Below are positions 51,916 through 60,777 of a stretch of 64,000 bases of DNA, one piece after another. Within the stretch, counting starts at the first letter, position 1, and each line of letters begins with the position of its first letter. The stretch is taken from positions 1-64,000 of the forward strand of contig CAJSYQ010000012.1 in assembly GCA_910574015.1 (NCBI GenBank), written 5' to 3'. Both the position numbers and the translations under genes were made by a program. The notes under the pieces were generated by a model, which saw nothing but the letters and a program-made list of their open reading frames with translations, did not search any database and was not told the DNA's origin. The stretch is from Eubacteriaceae bacterium. GTDB taxonomy: Bacteria; Bacillota; Clostridia; Lachnospirales; Lachnospiraceae.

Positions 51916-52422
51916 CTACAGGGCAGTGAACTCCTCCGCCTGATACCGCCCGTCCAATATCAGGTCGATGGCTTCCCGGACAGGGCAGTCGCCGGCTTTT
52001 CTTGTGAGGCGGATATCGATATAGGGCAGGAGCTGGTGGGCGCAGTCTGCCGGGGCAAACGTAATGCCTGCTTCTTTCATGGCGCCCAGGTCGTTGATAT
52101 CGTCCCCGATATAGGCTGTTTCTTCCCGCTGAAGCTGATACTTTTCCATAAGCTCACACAGAACGGCGTCTTTTTCTTTCACTCCCTGATGGATTTCCCT
52201 GATGCCGATTTCCCGGCAGCGGTTTTCCACGATCTGAGAGCGTCGACCGGTGATAATGGCGGGGATGATACCCTGGGTCATCAGGAGTTTGATGCCCAGA
52301 CCGTCTTTTACATCAAAGGATTTCATCAGTTCTCCTGTCTCACCCATATAAATTTTTCCGTCTGTCAGTGTACCGTCTACATCCATAGCGAAGAGACGGA
52401 TCTTTGTCAGGTCTTTTGTCAT
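51916..52422 (-). CDS. KdsC-like HAD phosphatase
   Basis: A 168-residue C0-type HAD phosphatase lacking a cap, as in KdsC (Kdo-8-phosphate phosphatase) and NeuA-associated phosphatases. Motifs: nucleophile FAMDVDGTLTDGKIY, motif II IITGRRS, lysine in GVKEKDAVL, and motif III YIGDDINDLGAM. Last gene of a four-gene operon, overlapping the aldolase by ATGA. It should dephosphorylate a ulosonate-phosphate before activation by the KdsB-like enzyme. True substrate may differ from Kdo-8-P. Confidence 0.85.
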   Translation of the reverse strand: MTKDLTKIRLFAMDVDGTLTDGKIYMGETGELMKSFDVKDGLGIKLLMTQGIIPAIITGRRSQIVENRCREIGIREIHQGVKEKDAVLCELMEKYQLQREETAYIGDDINDLGAMKEAGITFAPADCAHQLLPYIDIRLTRKAGDCPVREAIDLILDGRYQAEEFTAL

Positions 52423-54044
52423 AGCTGGTCTCCTTTTATAACTGATTCAAAGTAGGAAGGTGTGATAAATGAAACAGGGCAGTCCAGATTTCTCGTATTC
52501 ATATAGTCTTCCAGCATATTCCGGATCTCTTTGTTGGATTCTTCCGCATTCATAGTATTACGTGTCTTCTCCATGGATTTCTGCATGTAGTTCTGGCTGC
52601 CGGAATGGCGGCTGTAGCCGTCGAAGCCGGCGATGGCAATGCTATTCACATCCAGAAGATCCAGAAGTCGGAGGAGCAGGATACCGGAATTGTCCAGCTG
52701 ATCCCAGCCGCATTTGATGAGACGGGTGAAATCGATGATCAGCTGATCCTGTTCCGGAACAGTGGTGACATTGGAGGTTACAATTTTCTTATATTCGGAA
52801 AAATGAGATGCATTTTTCCAATAGCGGTAACGGTTCTTATTACTGAAATAGACGTAATCGATGTGGTAATCCTGGGAAAGTAGATTGACACTGATGACTA
52901 CGGGGGTATGATCCCTGCAGTACTGGCTGATCTCCTCTGCGTGGGTGGTGACGGAGTGCCCGGGCAGGAGCATCAGGATATCCTTTCCGGCAAATGCCGC
53001 ATTCAGAGTATTCAGTGCATCCGAGTCATCACAGATCGCTCCCTGGTATTCCAGATAGGTTTTTTCCAGCAGATCGTAGTCGTACCGCTTGCGGGCGGCC
53101 GGACCGATCCGGTTCAGAAGATAATTGATATCCCGGCTGGCGATACCTGCCTTGGTGGAAAGATAGGAGATATTGTTGACATGGGCGCTATAGGAGCCTG
53201 CCAGAAAGTACGGGATTGAGTAGCCCCACTCATATTCATTGTGGAAACCGTCCACATAGTTGTCAATGAGATCCAGGACAGTATTGATATCGTATCCGCT
53301 GTTGAACTTGCGGTTCATATACTGCATGACCAGTTCCGTATTGGTATTGCCGGCGCCCCGGCCCATGCCTGCCATAGAGGTGTCTACTACCACGGAGCGA
53401 AGTCCCTGTGTCATTTCAATAAATTCCTGTGACAGGGAAAAGGACATCTGCAGGTTATTGTGGGAATGAAATCCAATCTTTGCGCCGGAATACAAGTTGT
53501 GGTGGATCAGATAAAAGACCCGCTGCAGATCCTCTTTATACAGGGAACCGAAGGTATCGACAATGGAAAATGCATATGGTTCCAATTCGTTTACATTCTC
53601 GATCAGCTCCAGCAGTTCGGCATCCGTGTAGCCCAAAATGTCAACTGGCTGGACATAGAGACGATATCCCCTGTCGCTGATGCCGCGGCAGAAATCAATG
53701 ACCTTATGGCGTTCATTCTTAAAGAAACAGGCCCGGACACCGTCAATAGAGGTTCCGTCACAGGGCTCTAAGTTGTCAATGGAGTAGCGGCTGTAATCCG
53801 CCAGGCAAACATAGGATGCCTGTCTGCGGTCCTCCGGAAGGAATGGCCGAAGTTGGGCTGCATTGTTGAAAATGGTGCTCCCTGTCTGATGCGGTTCATC
53901 TTTCAGAAAACCACATTCAATCACATCAATTCCACTTTCGGTAAGCCCCTGGATAATACCCTTGATGGCAGTATTGCCAAACTGGCTGTCGATGAGATAG
54001 CCACCGTCCCGCAGGGTGCAGTCCAAAATATTTACTCGTTTCAT
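52419..54044 (-). CDS. DRE-TIM aldolase with C-terminal Rossmann-like domain
   Basis: A 541-residue protein. Residues about 1-290 are an HMG-CoA-lyase/4-hydroxy-2-oxovalerate-aldolase-type TIM barrel: ILDCTLRDGGYLIDSQFG with the DxxLRDG motif, IVDTFGSLY, and metal ligands in GFHSHNNLQMSF, followed by MGRGAGNTNTEL. Residues about 330-541 look like a second domain (GKDILMLLPGHSVTTHAEEI, VISVNLLSQDYHIDYVYFSN) resembling the MptE/DUF115 nucleotide fold. Such barrels make or break C-C bonds next to a keto acid. Between KdsB- and KdsC-like genes it may replace KdsA/NeuB in building a ulosonic acid. That role is inference. It overlaps KdsB by 4 bp. Confidence 0.8.
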   Translation of the reverse strand: MKRVNILDCTLRDGGYLIDSQFGNTAIKGIIQGLTESGIDVIECGFLKDEPHQTGSTIFNNAAQLRPFLPEDRRQASYVCLADYSRYSIDNLEPCDGTSIDGVRACFFKNERHKVIDFCRGISDRGYRLYVQPVDILGYTDAELLELIENVNELEPYAFSIVDTFGSLYKEDLQRVFYLIHHNLYSGAKIGFHSHNNLQMSFSLSQEFIEMTQGLRSVVVDTSMAGMGRGAGNTNTELVMQYMNRKFNSGYDINTVLDLIDNYVDGFHNEYEWGYSIPYFLAGSYSAHVNNISYLSTKAGIASRDINYLLNRIGPAARKRYDYDLLEKTYLEYQGAICDDSDALNTLNAAFAGKDILMLLPGHSVTTHAEEISQYCRDHTPVVISVNLLSQDYHIDYVYFSNKNRYRYWKNASHFSEYKKIVTSNVTTVPEQDQLIIDFTRLIKCGWDQLDNSGILLLRLLDLLDVNSIAIAGFDGYSRHSGSQNYMQKSMEKTRNTMNAEESNKEIRNMLEDYMNTRNLDCPVSFITPSYFESVIKGDQL

Positions 54045-54775
54045 TTATTCTCTCTCCCTATTATTTTTTCCACCTGTGCCACATGCTCAGGCAGATCGAC
54101 GCCGATGGAGGTATATTCTGTCTCCTTCAGCCGTATTTTATAACCCCGCTGCATGGCACGGAGGGGTTCGATCCCCTCACCCAGCTCTAGCTCGGTCTGT
54201 TCCATGGCGGCGAATTTCAGCAGAAAATCTTTTTTATAGGCATAGATTCCCACATGACGGAATACTCTCGCCAGCCTGCCGTCCTTTAGGTTGGAAGGGA
54301 TGACGGAGCGGGAAAAATACATGGCATCCCCGTTGTCGTCTGTCACTACCTTAACTGTACTGGAGGCCCGGATCTCTTCCGGATCGGTAATTTCTTTCTT
54401 AAGACTGCCGAAATAGACGGATTCATCTTCAGTAAATAGGGAGATCACCTGACGGATCATCTCCGGATCGATAACAGGTTCATCGCCCTGTACATTGACA
54501 AACAGGTCCCCCTCCACCTTTTGCGCTACCTCAGCCACACGGTCCGAGCCGGTCTGGTGCTGGTCGGAGGTCATAATAACCTTCATGTCATGTGCTTCGC
54601 ATATTTCCCGGATCCTTTCATCGTCTGTGGCGACATAGACCTCATAAAATTCCTTCACTTTTTTGGCCTGCTGGTAAACCCAGTAGATCATTGGCCTGCC
54701 GCATATATCCGTCAGAGGCTTGCCCGGAAAACGGCTGGACTTATAACGGGCTGGTATCACACCGATTATTTTCAT
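54041..54775 (-). CDS. KdsB-like CMP-ulosonate cytidylyltransferase
   Basis: A 244-residue cytidylyltransferase closely patterned on KdsB (CMP-Kdo synthetase): VIPARYKSSRFPGKPLTDIC, YVATDDERI, TSDQHQTGSDRVAEV, NVQGDEPVIDPEMI, SRSVIPSN and FRHVGIYAYKKDFL. KdsB is normally a Gram-negative LPS enzyme. Its presence in a teichoic-acid-rich, Gram-positive-type locus implies a CMP-activated Kdo-like sugar for a surface polymer. GGGAGG precedes the start. Second gene of the leftward operon. Confidence 0.9.
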   Translation of the reverse strand: MKIIGVIPARYKSSRFPGKPLTDICGRPMIYWVYQQAKKVKEFYEVYVATDDERIREICEAHDMKVIMTSDQHQTGSDRVAEVAQKVEGDLFVNVQGDEPVIDPEMIRQVISLFTEDESVYFGSLKKEITDPEEIRASSTVKVVTDDNGDAMYFSRSVIPSNLKDGRLARVFRHVGIYAYKKDFLLKFAAMEQTELELGEGIEPLRAMQRGYKIRLKETEYTSIGVDLPEHVAQVEKIIGRENK

Positions 54776-54779
54776 ATTC

Positions 54780-56045
54780 TTACCTCCCTGTTAATACATC
54801 TTCCAGTCTGACTCTGGGAAAGATTTCAAGATTGCCGCCCCGGGTGGCATTGTAGATTTTTATTCCATTTTTCTGTGCGTATTCATCCAGAAGGGAATAT
54901 ACCTCCATTGAGCGGTCGATGATATGCTCCCCGATCTGTTCGGTTGTCAGAGACTTTTTCTTCATGCGTGTCTTAATGCGGTTGATATCTGTTTCCGCCA
55001 CCTCCTTCGTCGTATAGTTCTCCGTAAAGTGTCCGCCCTTTGTATGGGGGTTAGTACAGTCCACGCCGATCAGATAGATCTCACGAAAGCCCATATGAAA
55101 CGCAATCTCAGCTGCCAGAGACAGGACGGTGGCCTTCACCATGCAGTAAGCCTGGATGTTGCCGCGGACACGGTACCGTTCACTCTGCAGTGTGTGGACA
55201 TAGGTGGTATTGATGGGTTTCACCTTCATTTTCCGGTATGTGCGCTCCGTTGTAAAGAGTGGCGCCTTCACCTTTTGGGACAGCTCCAGTCCCAGCTTGG
55301 AGGCGTATATGGTATCCGATATACAGTGAAAGGAGGGTCGCCATTCTGTGGTATTAAATATTTTGTAGACCATGTTTGTGCCAAAGGTATATTCCTCCTG
55401 GAGAAGATTCAGATCTTCCCCGGTAAGGCTGGGACCGTTACCAATAAGAAAACATCTCTCCCCGGCATGCAGGTCCTTGAGCCGTTCCAGCCGCAGGCTG
55501 TTATTATTGTGGAGCATTCCGCGGGAACGGAAAAAGCCAAGGCAGTTATACCAGCCCATCAGGTACAAAAGACGCCCCCGGTTCAGCATTTTTTTTATAA
55601 ATAGAATGAAATGCTCATAATGGGACGGTTGATGGGCAGGCGTTTCGCACAGACTGTCGATCAGAGCCTCACTGGCTGGATCGGACTGGAGCAGGGCGTG
55701 AACCTGGCTTTTGGATGGTTTCAGATAACGCGGCATGGGGGTATCGCTGAGACAGAATGCCGCCCGGATGTAGCATTTGATATATTCCGCCGTCCCCCGC
55801 CGCACCAGCATGGTATGACGGTTATCCAGGAGATCCCTGTGATCTTCCGGTGTGACAAAGGACCATACAAAATAGAAGTTGTAATAGCGTTGATCCTTCC
55901 GCAGTGTTTCGTATAAAGCGCGGACGCGTCCGCTGTATTCTTTTCCGTTTTCTGCCTCAAACAGTATTGTCTGATCCATCATTGTGGTGGTGAGACGGTG
56001 CAGCCAGTATTGCAGGCGATTTTTATTAAAAATATTGAAAGACAT
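54780..56045 (-). CDS. MptE/DUF115-like protein, possible ulosonate transferase
   Basis: A 421-residue protein whose central region has the DUF115/MptE nucleotide-binding signature: GERCFLIGNGPSLTGEDLNL, then SFHCISDTIYASK, and FREIYLIGVDCTNPHTKGGH. The N-terminal 190 residues are helical and unrecognised. DUF115 relatives include motility-associated Maf glycosyltransferases and sialyltransferase-like proteins. Heading the operon with KdsB-like, aldolase and KdsC-like genes, it is a plausible transferase for the CMP-sugar. ATG 56045 is chosen because GGAG precedes it at 6 bp. Function is inferred. Confidence 0.72.
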   Translation of the reverse strand: MSFNIFNKNRLQYWLHRLTTTMMDQTILFEAENGKEYSGRVRALYETLRKDQRYYNFYFVWSFVTPEDHRDLLDNRHTMLVRRGTAEYIKCYIRAAFCLSDTPMPRYLKPSKSQVHALLQSDPASEALIDSLCETPAHQPSHYEHFILFIKKMLNRGRLLYLMGWYNCLGFFRSRGMLHNNNSLRLERLKDLHAGERCFLIGNGPSLTGEDLNLLQEEYTFGTNMVYKIFNTTEWRPSFHCISDTIYASKLGLELSQKVKAPLFTTERTYRKMKVKPINTTYVHTLQSERYRVRGNIQAYCMVKATVLSLAAEIAFHMGFREIYLIGVDCTNPHTKGGHFTENYTTKEVAETDINRIKTRMKKKSLTTEQIGEHIIDRSMEVYSLLDEYAQKNGIKIYNATRGGNLEIFPRVRLEDVLTGR

Positions 56046-56088
56046 ATAAATCTCCATTCCAAAGCGTTTACGCGAGAACTACATTATT

Positions 56089-56117
56089 ACTATAGCCATT
56101 TCAGGAGGAAAAGTCAA
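56089..56117 (-). promoter_or_regulatory. Sigma-A promoter of the KdsB/aldolase operon
   Basis: On the minus strand, TTGACT (56117-56112), 17-bp spacer, TATAGT (56094-56089). Confidence 0.7.
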
Positions 56118-56123
56118 ATTGTA

Positions 56124-56152
56124 TTGCAAAAAAGAGAAAAATAGGGTAGGAT
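56124..56152 (+). promoter_or_regulatory. Sigma-A promoter of the GT2-gtrA pair
   Basis: TTGCAA (56124-56129), 17-bp spacer, TAGGAT (56147-56152). It is back to back with the leftward promoter, with -35 boxes 6 bp apart. Confidence 0.65.
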
Positions 56153-56187
56153 TGATACAATGACCGGAAACGAGGAGAGTAGACCGA

Positions 56188-57162
56188 ATGAAGGAGAATT
56201 GTGTTATATATATTGTAGTGCCATGTTATAATGAAGAAGAGGTGCTGCCGGAGACTACGAGACAGCTGATGCCTTTATTGGAGGATTTGATGGTTCAGGG
56301 GAAGATCAGCCGGAAAAGCCGTATCCTCTATGTAAACGATGGTTCAAAGGATGGGACATGGCAGATCATTTCCAGACTGTATCGGGAACATGAGATGGTC
56401 AGCGGCGTGAATCTTTCACGAAACCGGGGACACCAGAATGCCGTGCTGGCGGGGCTTATGTATGCAAAAGAATGTTGTGATGCGGCAATTACTATGGATG
56501 CGGACCTGCAGGATGATATCAACGCGATAAATGAGATGGTGGATAAGTTTAGGGGGGGCATGGACGTTGTTTATGGCGTCAGAAGCAGCCGCCGGACGGA
56601 TACCTTTTTCAAGAAATTTACCGCCGAGGGGTTTTACCGGCTGATGGAATGGATGGGAGTAGATATTATATTTAATCATGCCGATTACCGTCTTATGAGC
56701 AGGAGGGTGCTCCATCAGCTGGAGGATTATAGAGAGGTAAATCTTTTTCTCCGGGGGATCGTGCCCCTGATCGGCTATCCGTCAGATCAGGTATATTATG
56801 AGAGACAGGAGAGGTTTGCCGGGGAGAGTAAATATCCCCTGCGGAAAATGCTGTCTTTTGCCTTTGATGGCATCACTTCTTTTAGCATCAAGCCGATCCG
56901 CTTTATTCTCAGTCTTGGTACACTGATTTTCATAGTCAGTATAGCGATACTGATATATTCTGTTATCCGGCACATAATAGGAGCAACAGTGCTTGGCTGG
57001 AGCAGCCTTATGGTGTCCATATGGGCGCTTGGCGGCCTGCAGCTGCTGGCCATCGGCGTCATTGGAGAATATATTGGAAAGATATATTTGGAGACGAAGG
57101 GCAGACCGAGATTTGCAGTCCAGGATGTGCTAGATGACACAAAGACGAAAGAAGGAGAATAA
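56188..57162 (+). CDS. GT2 polyprenyl-phosphate glycosyltransferase (GtrB-like)
   Basis: A 324-residue enzyme with a GT-A domain (IYIVVPCYNEEEVLPETTRQ, YVNDGSKDGTW, ITMDADLQDDINA) and two C-terminal helices. It ends in GVIGEYIGKIYLETKGRPRF, the DPM1/GtrB/CsbB signature. GAGGAG precedes the ATG. The following gene is a GtrA-type protein, which is the usual partner for moving the lipid-linked sugar outward. Confidence 0.88.
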   Translation: MKENCVIYIVVPCYNEEEVLPETTRQLMPLLEDLMVQGKISRKSRILYVNDGSKDGTWQIISRLYREHEMVSGVNLSRNRGHQNAVLAGLMYAKECCDAAITMDADLQDDINAINEMVDKFRGGMDVVYGVRSSRRTDTFFKKFTAEGFYRLMEWMGVDIIFNHADYRLMSRRVLHQLEDYREVNLFLRGIVPLIGYPSDQVYYERQERFAGESKYPLRKMLSFAFDGITSFSIKPIRFILSLGTLIFIVSIAILIYSVIRHIIGATVLGWSSLMVSIWALGGLQLLAIGVIGEYIGKIYLETKGRPRFAVQDVLDDTKTKEGE

Positions 57163-57166
57163 AAAT

Positions 57167-57616
57167 TTGAATAAGCTGGTGGAATTGATAAAGAAATTAT
57201 ATTATAATGAGACGATGCGTTATTTATTTATCGGTGGATGCACTACACTGGTAAATCTTATTGCATTTGCCGTATTTTGTGATGTGATGGGTATGGATGT
57301 CACTCTGGGCAATGTCCTGTCTATTATTCTTGCTATCCTATTTGCATATATAACAAATAAGATCTTTGTTTTTTCTTCCAGAACAAATGGAATAAAGGAG
57401 ATGTTTTCGGAATTCTGCCGTTTCGTGGGCGGCCGTCTGTCTACTATGGCGATTGAAGTGGGAGGGGTTTATCTGATCCATAATATGATGGGACAGCCAA
57501 AGATGGCTGCAAAACTGGTTACGCAGATTCTTGTTATTATCGGGAATTATTTTATCAGTAAATTCTTTGTATTCCGCAATAGACAGGGAGAGTGCCATAC
57601 GCCGGATTCTGAGTGA
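57167..57616 (+). CDS. GtrA-family membrane protein
   Basis: A 149-residue, four-helix GtrA-like protein (MRYLFIGGCTTLVNLIAFAV, YITNKIFVFSSR, GNYFISKFFVFRNR). TTG 57167 is chosen because AAGGAG precedes it by 9 bp and it starts 4 bp after the GT2 stop; an ATG at 57134 inside the GT2 is the alternative. Predicted partner of the upstream GT2 in exporting a lipid-linked sugar. Confidence 0.82.
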   Translation: MNKLVELIKKLYYNETMRYLFIGGCTTLVNLIAFAVFCDVMGMDVTLGNVLSIILAILFAYITNKIFVFSSRTNGIKEMFSEFCRFVGGRLSTMAIEVGGVYLIHNMMGQPKMAAKLVTQILVIIGNYFISKFFVFRNRQGECHTPDSE

Positions 57617-57632
57617 TGTGCTGCTGACATAA

Positions 57633-58733
57633 CTACCGCCTCCGGAATACCCACTCACGCTGGATCTGGAAGCTCAGTGCAAACAGAAGCGTATCGATAA
57701 TACATTTGCGCACGGTCCGGTAAACGATAAAGCCCAGCAGATGATCCACCAGGAGCCAGGACAGGATCAGCTGGACGATGCAGAGGATATAATACCGCAC
57801 AAGGATCGAAGGGGACTTGGAATCGTTTTTAAATACCTGGTTTTTATTTATGAAGAAGTTGTACAGGGAGCTGACCAGACGTGAGATCACGGTGCGCATC
57901 AGGGTCAGCAGCGACCCGCCGAAAACGGCATTTCGGAAGATCAGCACATCCTCTGGAATGACCGGACGGAGCAGGAAACCAAGCAGATAGAAGAGCGCGA
58001 TATCAATGACAAAGCTCGACAGGGAACTGAGCATGAATTTCAGGAATACCTTGTAGATACGGATGGAATCCAGAAAGGGATTGAAATGCGAGCTTTCGTT
58101 TCCCTCCAGGTATATCGTGTGCATGGGAAATTCTTTTACCGGAATCTGGTATTCTCTGGCGGCAATGAGCATGTTCATCTCATATTCGAAACGTTCTCCC
58201 TTGACTGCCACAAACCGGCTGGCCAGCAGGGGGACAGGCAGGCCGCGGAGACCTGTCTGGGTATCGGATACCCGGATGCCGCAGAGCAGGTGGATGACCT
58301 TCCGGGTGAAGTTATTGCCAAAGCGGCTGCGCCAAGGAATGGAAGGATCATTGAACTGGCGGCAGCCAAGGATCAGCTTGTCTGGATTTTCGGAAGTCAG
58401 CCGGGCGCAGGTATCGATATCCTCCAGGATATGCTGGCCGTCACAGTCTACGGTGACGGCGCCGGTAATGTCCGGGCAGTTGTCCAGGATATGGTTGAAA
58501 GCGGATTTCAGCGCCATTCCCTTACCGAAGTTGACAACATGCCGGATGATCTTACAACCATACCGTTCCTTGCATTCCCTGAAGAATCTGCGGTTTTCTA
58601 TTTTGCTGCCATCGTCTGTCAAAATGATGTTGGCAAATCCATGCTCCCTCAGTTCCCGGACCAGGTCAACCATCCGCTGATCCGGATCCAGTGCGGGAAT
58701 GACAATGGCGGTAGTTTCTTTGTAGGTATCCAC
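57633..58733 (-). CDS. GT2-GtrA fusion protein
   Basis: A 366-residue bifunctional protein. An N-terminal GT-A domain (AIVIPALDPDQRMVDLVREL, LTDDGS, TVDCDGQH, about 1-225) is fused to a GtrA-like four-helix domain (about 230-366: FMLSSLSSFVIDIALFYLLG, SLYNFFINKNQVFKND, FQIQREWVFRRR). It combines in one chain the functions split between the two preceding genes. GTG 58733 is preferred over the upstream ATGs because GGGAGG lies 7 bp before it. It is transcribed leftward, alone, converging on the GtrA gene with 16 bp between stops. Confidence 0.85.
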   Translation of the reverse strand: MDTYKETTAIVIPALDPDQRMVDLVRELREHGFANIILTDDGSKIENRRFFRECKERYGCKIIRHVVNFGKGMALKSAFNHILDNCPDITGAVTVDCDGQHILEDIDTCARLTSENPDKLILGCRQFNDPSIPWRSRFGNNFTRKVIHLLCGIRVSDTQTGLRGLPVPLLASRFVAVKGERFEYEMNMLIAAREYQIPVKEFPMHTIYLEGNESSHFNPFLDSIRIYKVFLKFMLSSLSSFVIDIALFYLLGFLLRPVIPEDVLIFRNAVFGGSLLTLMRTVISRLVSSLYNFFINKNQVFKNDSKSPSILVRYYILCIVQLILSWLLVDHLLGFIVYRTVRKCIIDTLLFALSFQIQREWVFRRR

Positions 58734-58807
58734 TCTGCAGCCTCCCATATCCATCATAATCTTTCTCTAAGTATAATCGTTTTTCCCATCCAGTTCAAGT
58801 CTTTTTC

Positions 58808-58837
58808 TTGCGTCCTCCCGATACCTTATGCTACAAT
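58808..58837 (+). promoter_or_regulatory. Sigma-A promoter of the LicD operon
   Basis: TTGCGT (58808-58813), 18-bp spacer, TACAAT (58832-58837) with an extended TGC before the -10 box, 19 bp upstream of the ATG. Confidence 0.6.
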
Positions 58838-58856
58838 GGGAAAATGGAGGAATATT

Positions 58857-59915
58857 ATGAATGTATCAGTTTGTGTAGTGGCGTATAACGAGGAAAAGAG
58901 CCTGCCGGGCCTTCTGCAGGATATCATGAGACAGACATATCCCCATTCACAAATGGAGATTGTTCTTGTGGACAGCTGTTCTGCCGACAGGACCAGAGAG
59001 ATTATGGAGCAATTTGCCGCAGAACAGTCAGGGGACTTTATTGATATCCAGATAGTGGAGAATCCAGGGCGTATCCAGAGCTCCGGGTGGAATGAGGCGC
59101 TGGTGCATTTTACTACAGAGGTTATTATCCGGGTGGATGCCCACAGCCATATTCCGAAGGATTTTGTGGAGAAAAATGCTGCGAACCTGGAGACGGGAGA
59201 GAAGATCTCCGGCGGCGTCCGCCCGGTGCTGGCGGAGGAGGATTCCGGCTGGGGGAGGACGCTTCTGCTGGCGGAGGAATCCATGTTTGGCAGCAGCATT
59301 TCTTCCTTTCGCAGAAAGGGGGAGAGGGCCTATGTGAAATCTTTCTTTCACGGGGCTTACCGCAGAGAGGTATTCGAGAGGGCGGGAGGGTTCCGTGAGG
59401 ATCTGGGAAGGACGGAGGACAATGAACTGCATTACCGGCTGCGGCGGTGCGGTTACCGTCTGTGCATGTCACCGGATATTATTTCCTATCAGTACATTCG
59501 TCCGACGCTTCGGAAGATGTGCCGTCAGAAATGCGGAAACGGCTATTGGATCGGTCTTACTTCCGGTGTGTGCCCGGGCTGCCTGTCACTGTATCATTTT
59601 GTGCCGGGGGCGTTTGCGGCGGGCATTCTCCTGACTACTGCGCTGGCCCTGCTGGGATTCCCACAGCTTTCTTTTATAATGTGGGGCTTATACTGGCTGC
59701 TGGCGGCAGTCATGGCAGTTCTGGCCGTCCGTGGGGAACGTTTTCAGGGAAGCTTTCTGCTGCTCCCCTTCCTGTTCTTCCTTCTCCATATCAGTTATGG
59801 GGCAGGGACTCTGGCTGGGCTGGTGAAAATGCCCTTCTGGAGAGGAGCCCACAGGGAGTGCGGATCGGTAGAACGGGTAAAGGAGAAAATGAGAGATGGA
59901 AGAACAACTGCATAA
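58857..59915 (+). CDS. GT2 glycosyltransferase with C-terminal membrane segments (ExoA-like)
   Basis: A 352-residue enzyme. The GT-A domain has VSVCVVAYNEEKSLPGLLQD, VLVDSCSADRTRE, IIRVDAHSHIPKDFV and GRTEDNELHYRLRRCGYRL; about three hydrophobic segments follow (about 245-325). The layout resembles succinoglycan ExoA. ATG 58857 has GGAGG just upstream; the frame stays open much further left but that part is antisense to the GT2-GtrA gene. It overlaps the first licD by 20 bp. Confidence 0.87.
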   Translation: MNVSVCVVAYNEEKSLPGLLQDIMRQTYPHSQMEIVLVDSCSADRTREIMEQFAAEQSGDFIDIQIVENPGRIQSSGWNEALVHFTTEVIIRVDAHSHIPKDFVEKNAANLETGEKISGGVRPVLAEEDSGWGRTLLLAEESMFGSSISSFRRKGERAYVKSFFHGAYRREVFERAGGFREDLGRTEDNELHYRLRRCGYRLCMSPDIISYQYIRPTLRKMCRQKCGNGYWIGLTSGVCPGCLSLYHFVPGAFAAGILLTTALALLGFPQLSFIMWGLYWLLAAVMAVLAVRGERFQGSFLLLPFLFFLLHISYGAGTLAGLVKMPFWRGAHRECGSVERVKEKMRDGRTTA

Positions 59916-60777
59916 ATATACGGAGGAACAGTTAAAGGGGATGCAGAGGGTGAACCTTGCAATGGCGGGAGTCTTCTTTGCGTTCTGTAAAGAGAGGGGG
60001 CTTACGGCTTATCTCTGCGGGGGAGGATGTATCGGCTCCCAGCGTCACGGCGGATTTATTCCATGGGATGATGATCTGGATTTCTTTATGCCCCGGGTGG
60101 ATTATGAGCGGTTTGTGGCGGAGTGGGGAGAATATGAGCCGGGAAGGGATCTGGCATTATCGGTTCAGAACAGAGATTACACGGACCACAATCTTTTCGC
60201 CACGCTGCGGAATCGGAACACCACCTATATTAAGCCCTATCAGAAGGATCTGGATATCGTACATGGCGTACAGCTGGATATCCTGCCGCTGGACGGGTAT
60301 CCGGATTCCCGGTGGCAGAGGAGGAAACAGTGCATGTGGGCGCTGGTCTATTCCCTTTTCTGTGCCCAGATGGTGCCGGAAAACCATGGAGGTATCATGG
60401 CATGGGGCAGCAGGATTCTTCTGGGGATCTTCCGGGGGCGCAGGCTGCGGTATAAGATCTGGTCTCTGGCGAAGCGGAAGATGACGAAATATAGAATAGC
60501 CGACTGCAGCGGGCTCACAGAACTTTGTTCCGGGCCGGGTTATATGAAGAACTGGTATGATAAAAATTGGTTTGCCAGCTATACCGAGGTACCCTTTGAG
60601 GACAGGACAATGCCCATTCCGGTGGGATATGATGCCTATCTGAGGACTGTCTTTGGGGATTATATGCAGCTGCCGCCGGAGGAGGACCGGGCAGCGCATC
60701 ACGACTGCATTTATCTGGATCTTGACACGCCCTATACAGAGTACAAAGGAATTTATTATTGCAGGGAAAGAGACTGA
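59896..60777 (+). CDS. LicD-family phosphotransferase (1)
   Basis: A 293-residue LicD/FKRP-like enzyme. The N-terminal nucleotidyltransferase-type core shows AYLCGGGCIGSQRHGGFIPW followed by DDDLDFFMPRVDYERF, the metal-binding Asp cluster; HGVQLDILPLDGYP and VPVGYDAYLRTVFGDYMQLP-type motifs follow. LicD proteins move phosphocholine, or glycerol- or ribitol-phosphate, from CDP-donors to surface sugars. No choline uptake or activation genes (licABC) are here, but CDP-glycerol and CDP-ribitol enzymes are. Co-translated with the GT2 before it. Confidence 0.9.
   Translation: MEEQLHKYTEEQLKGMQRVNLAMAGVFFAFCKERGLTAYLCGGGCIGSQRHGGFIPWDDDLDFFMPRVDYERFVAEWGEYEPGRDLALSVQNRDYTDHNLFATLRNRNTTYIKPYQKDLDIVHGVQLDILPLDGYPDSRWQRRKQCMWALVYSLFCAQMVPENHGGIMAWGSRILLGIFRGRRLRYKIWSLAKRKMTKYRIADCSGLTELCSGPGYMKNWYDKNWFASYTEVPFEDRTMPIPVGYDAYLRTVFGDYMQLPPEEDRAAHHDCIYLDLDTPYTEYKGIYYCRERD

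Noticed and set aside
56059-56076. Catabolite (cre-like) operator around AAAGCGTTTACGC
   Set aside because: Only the GCG/CGC arms are symmetric and the match to the cre consensus is poor.
58086-58856. Long in-frame upstream extension of the GT2 gene at 58857
   Set aside because: It is antisense to the GT2-GtrA gene, has no ribosome site and no domain; GGAGG marks the ATG at 58857.
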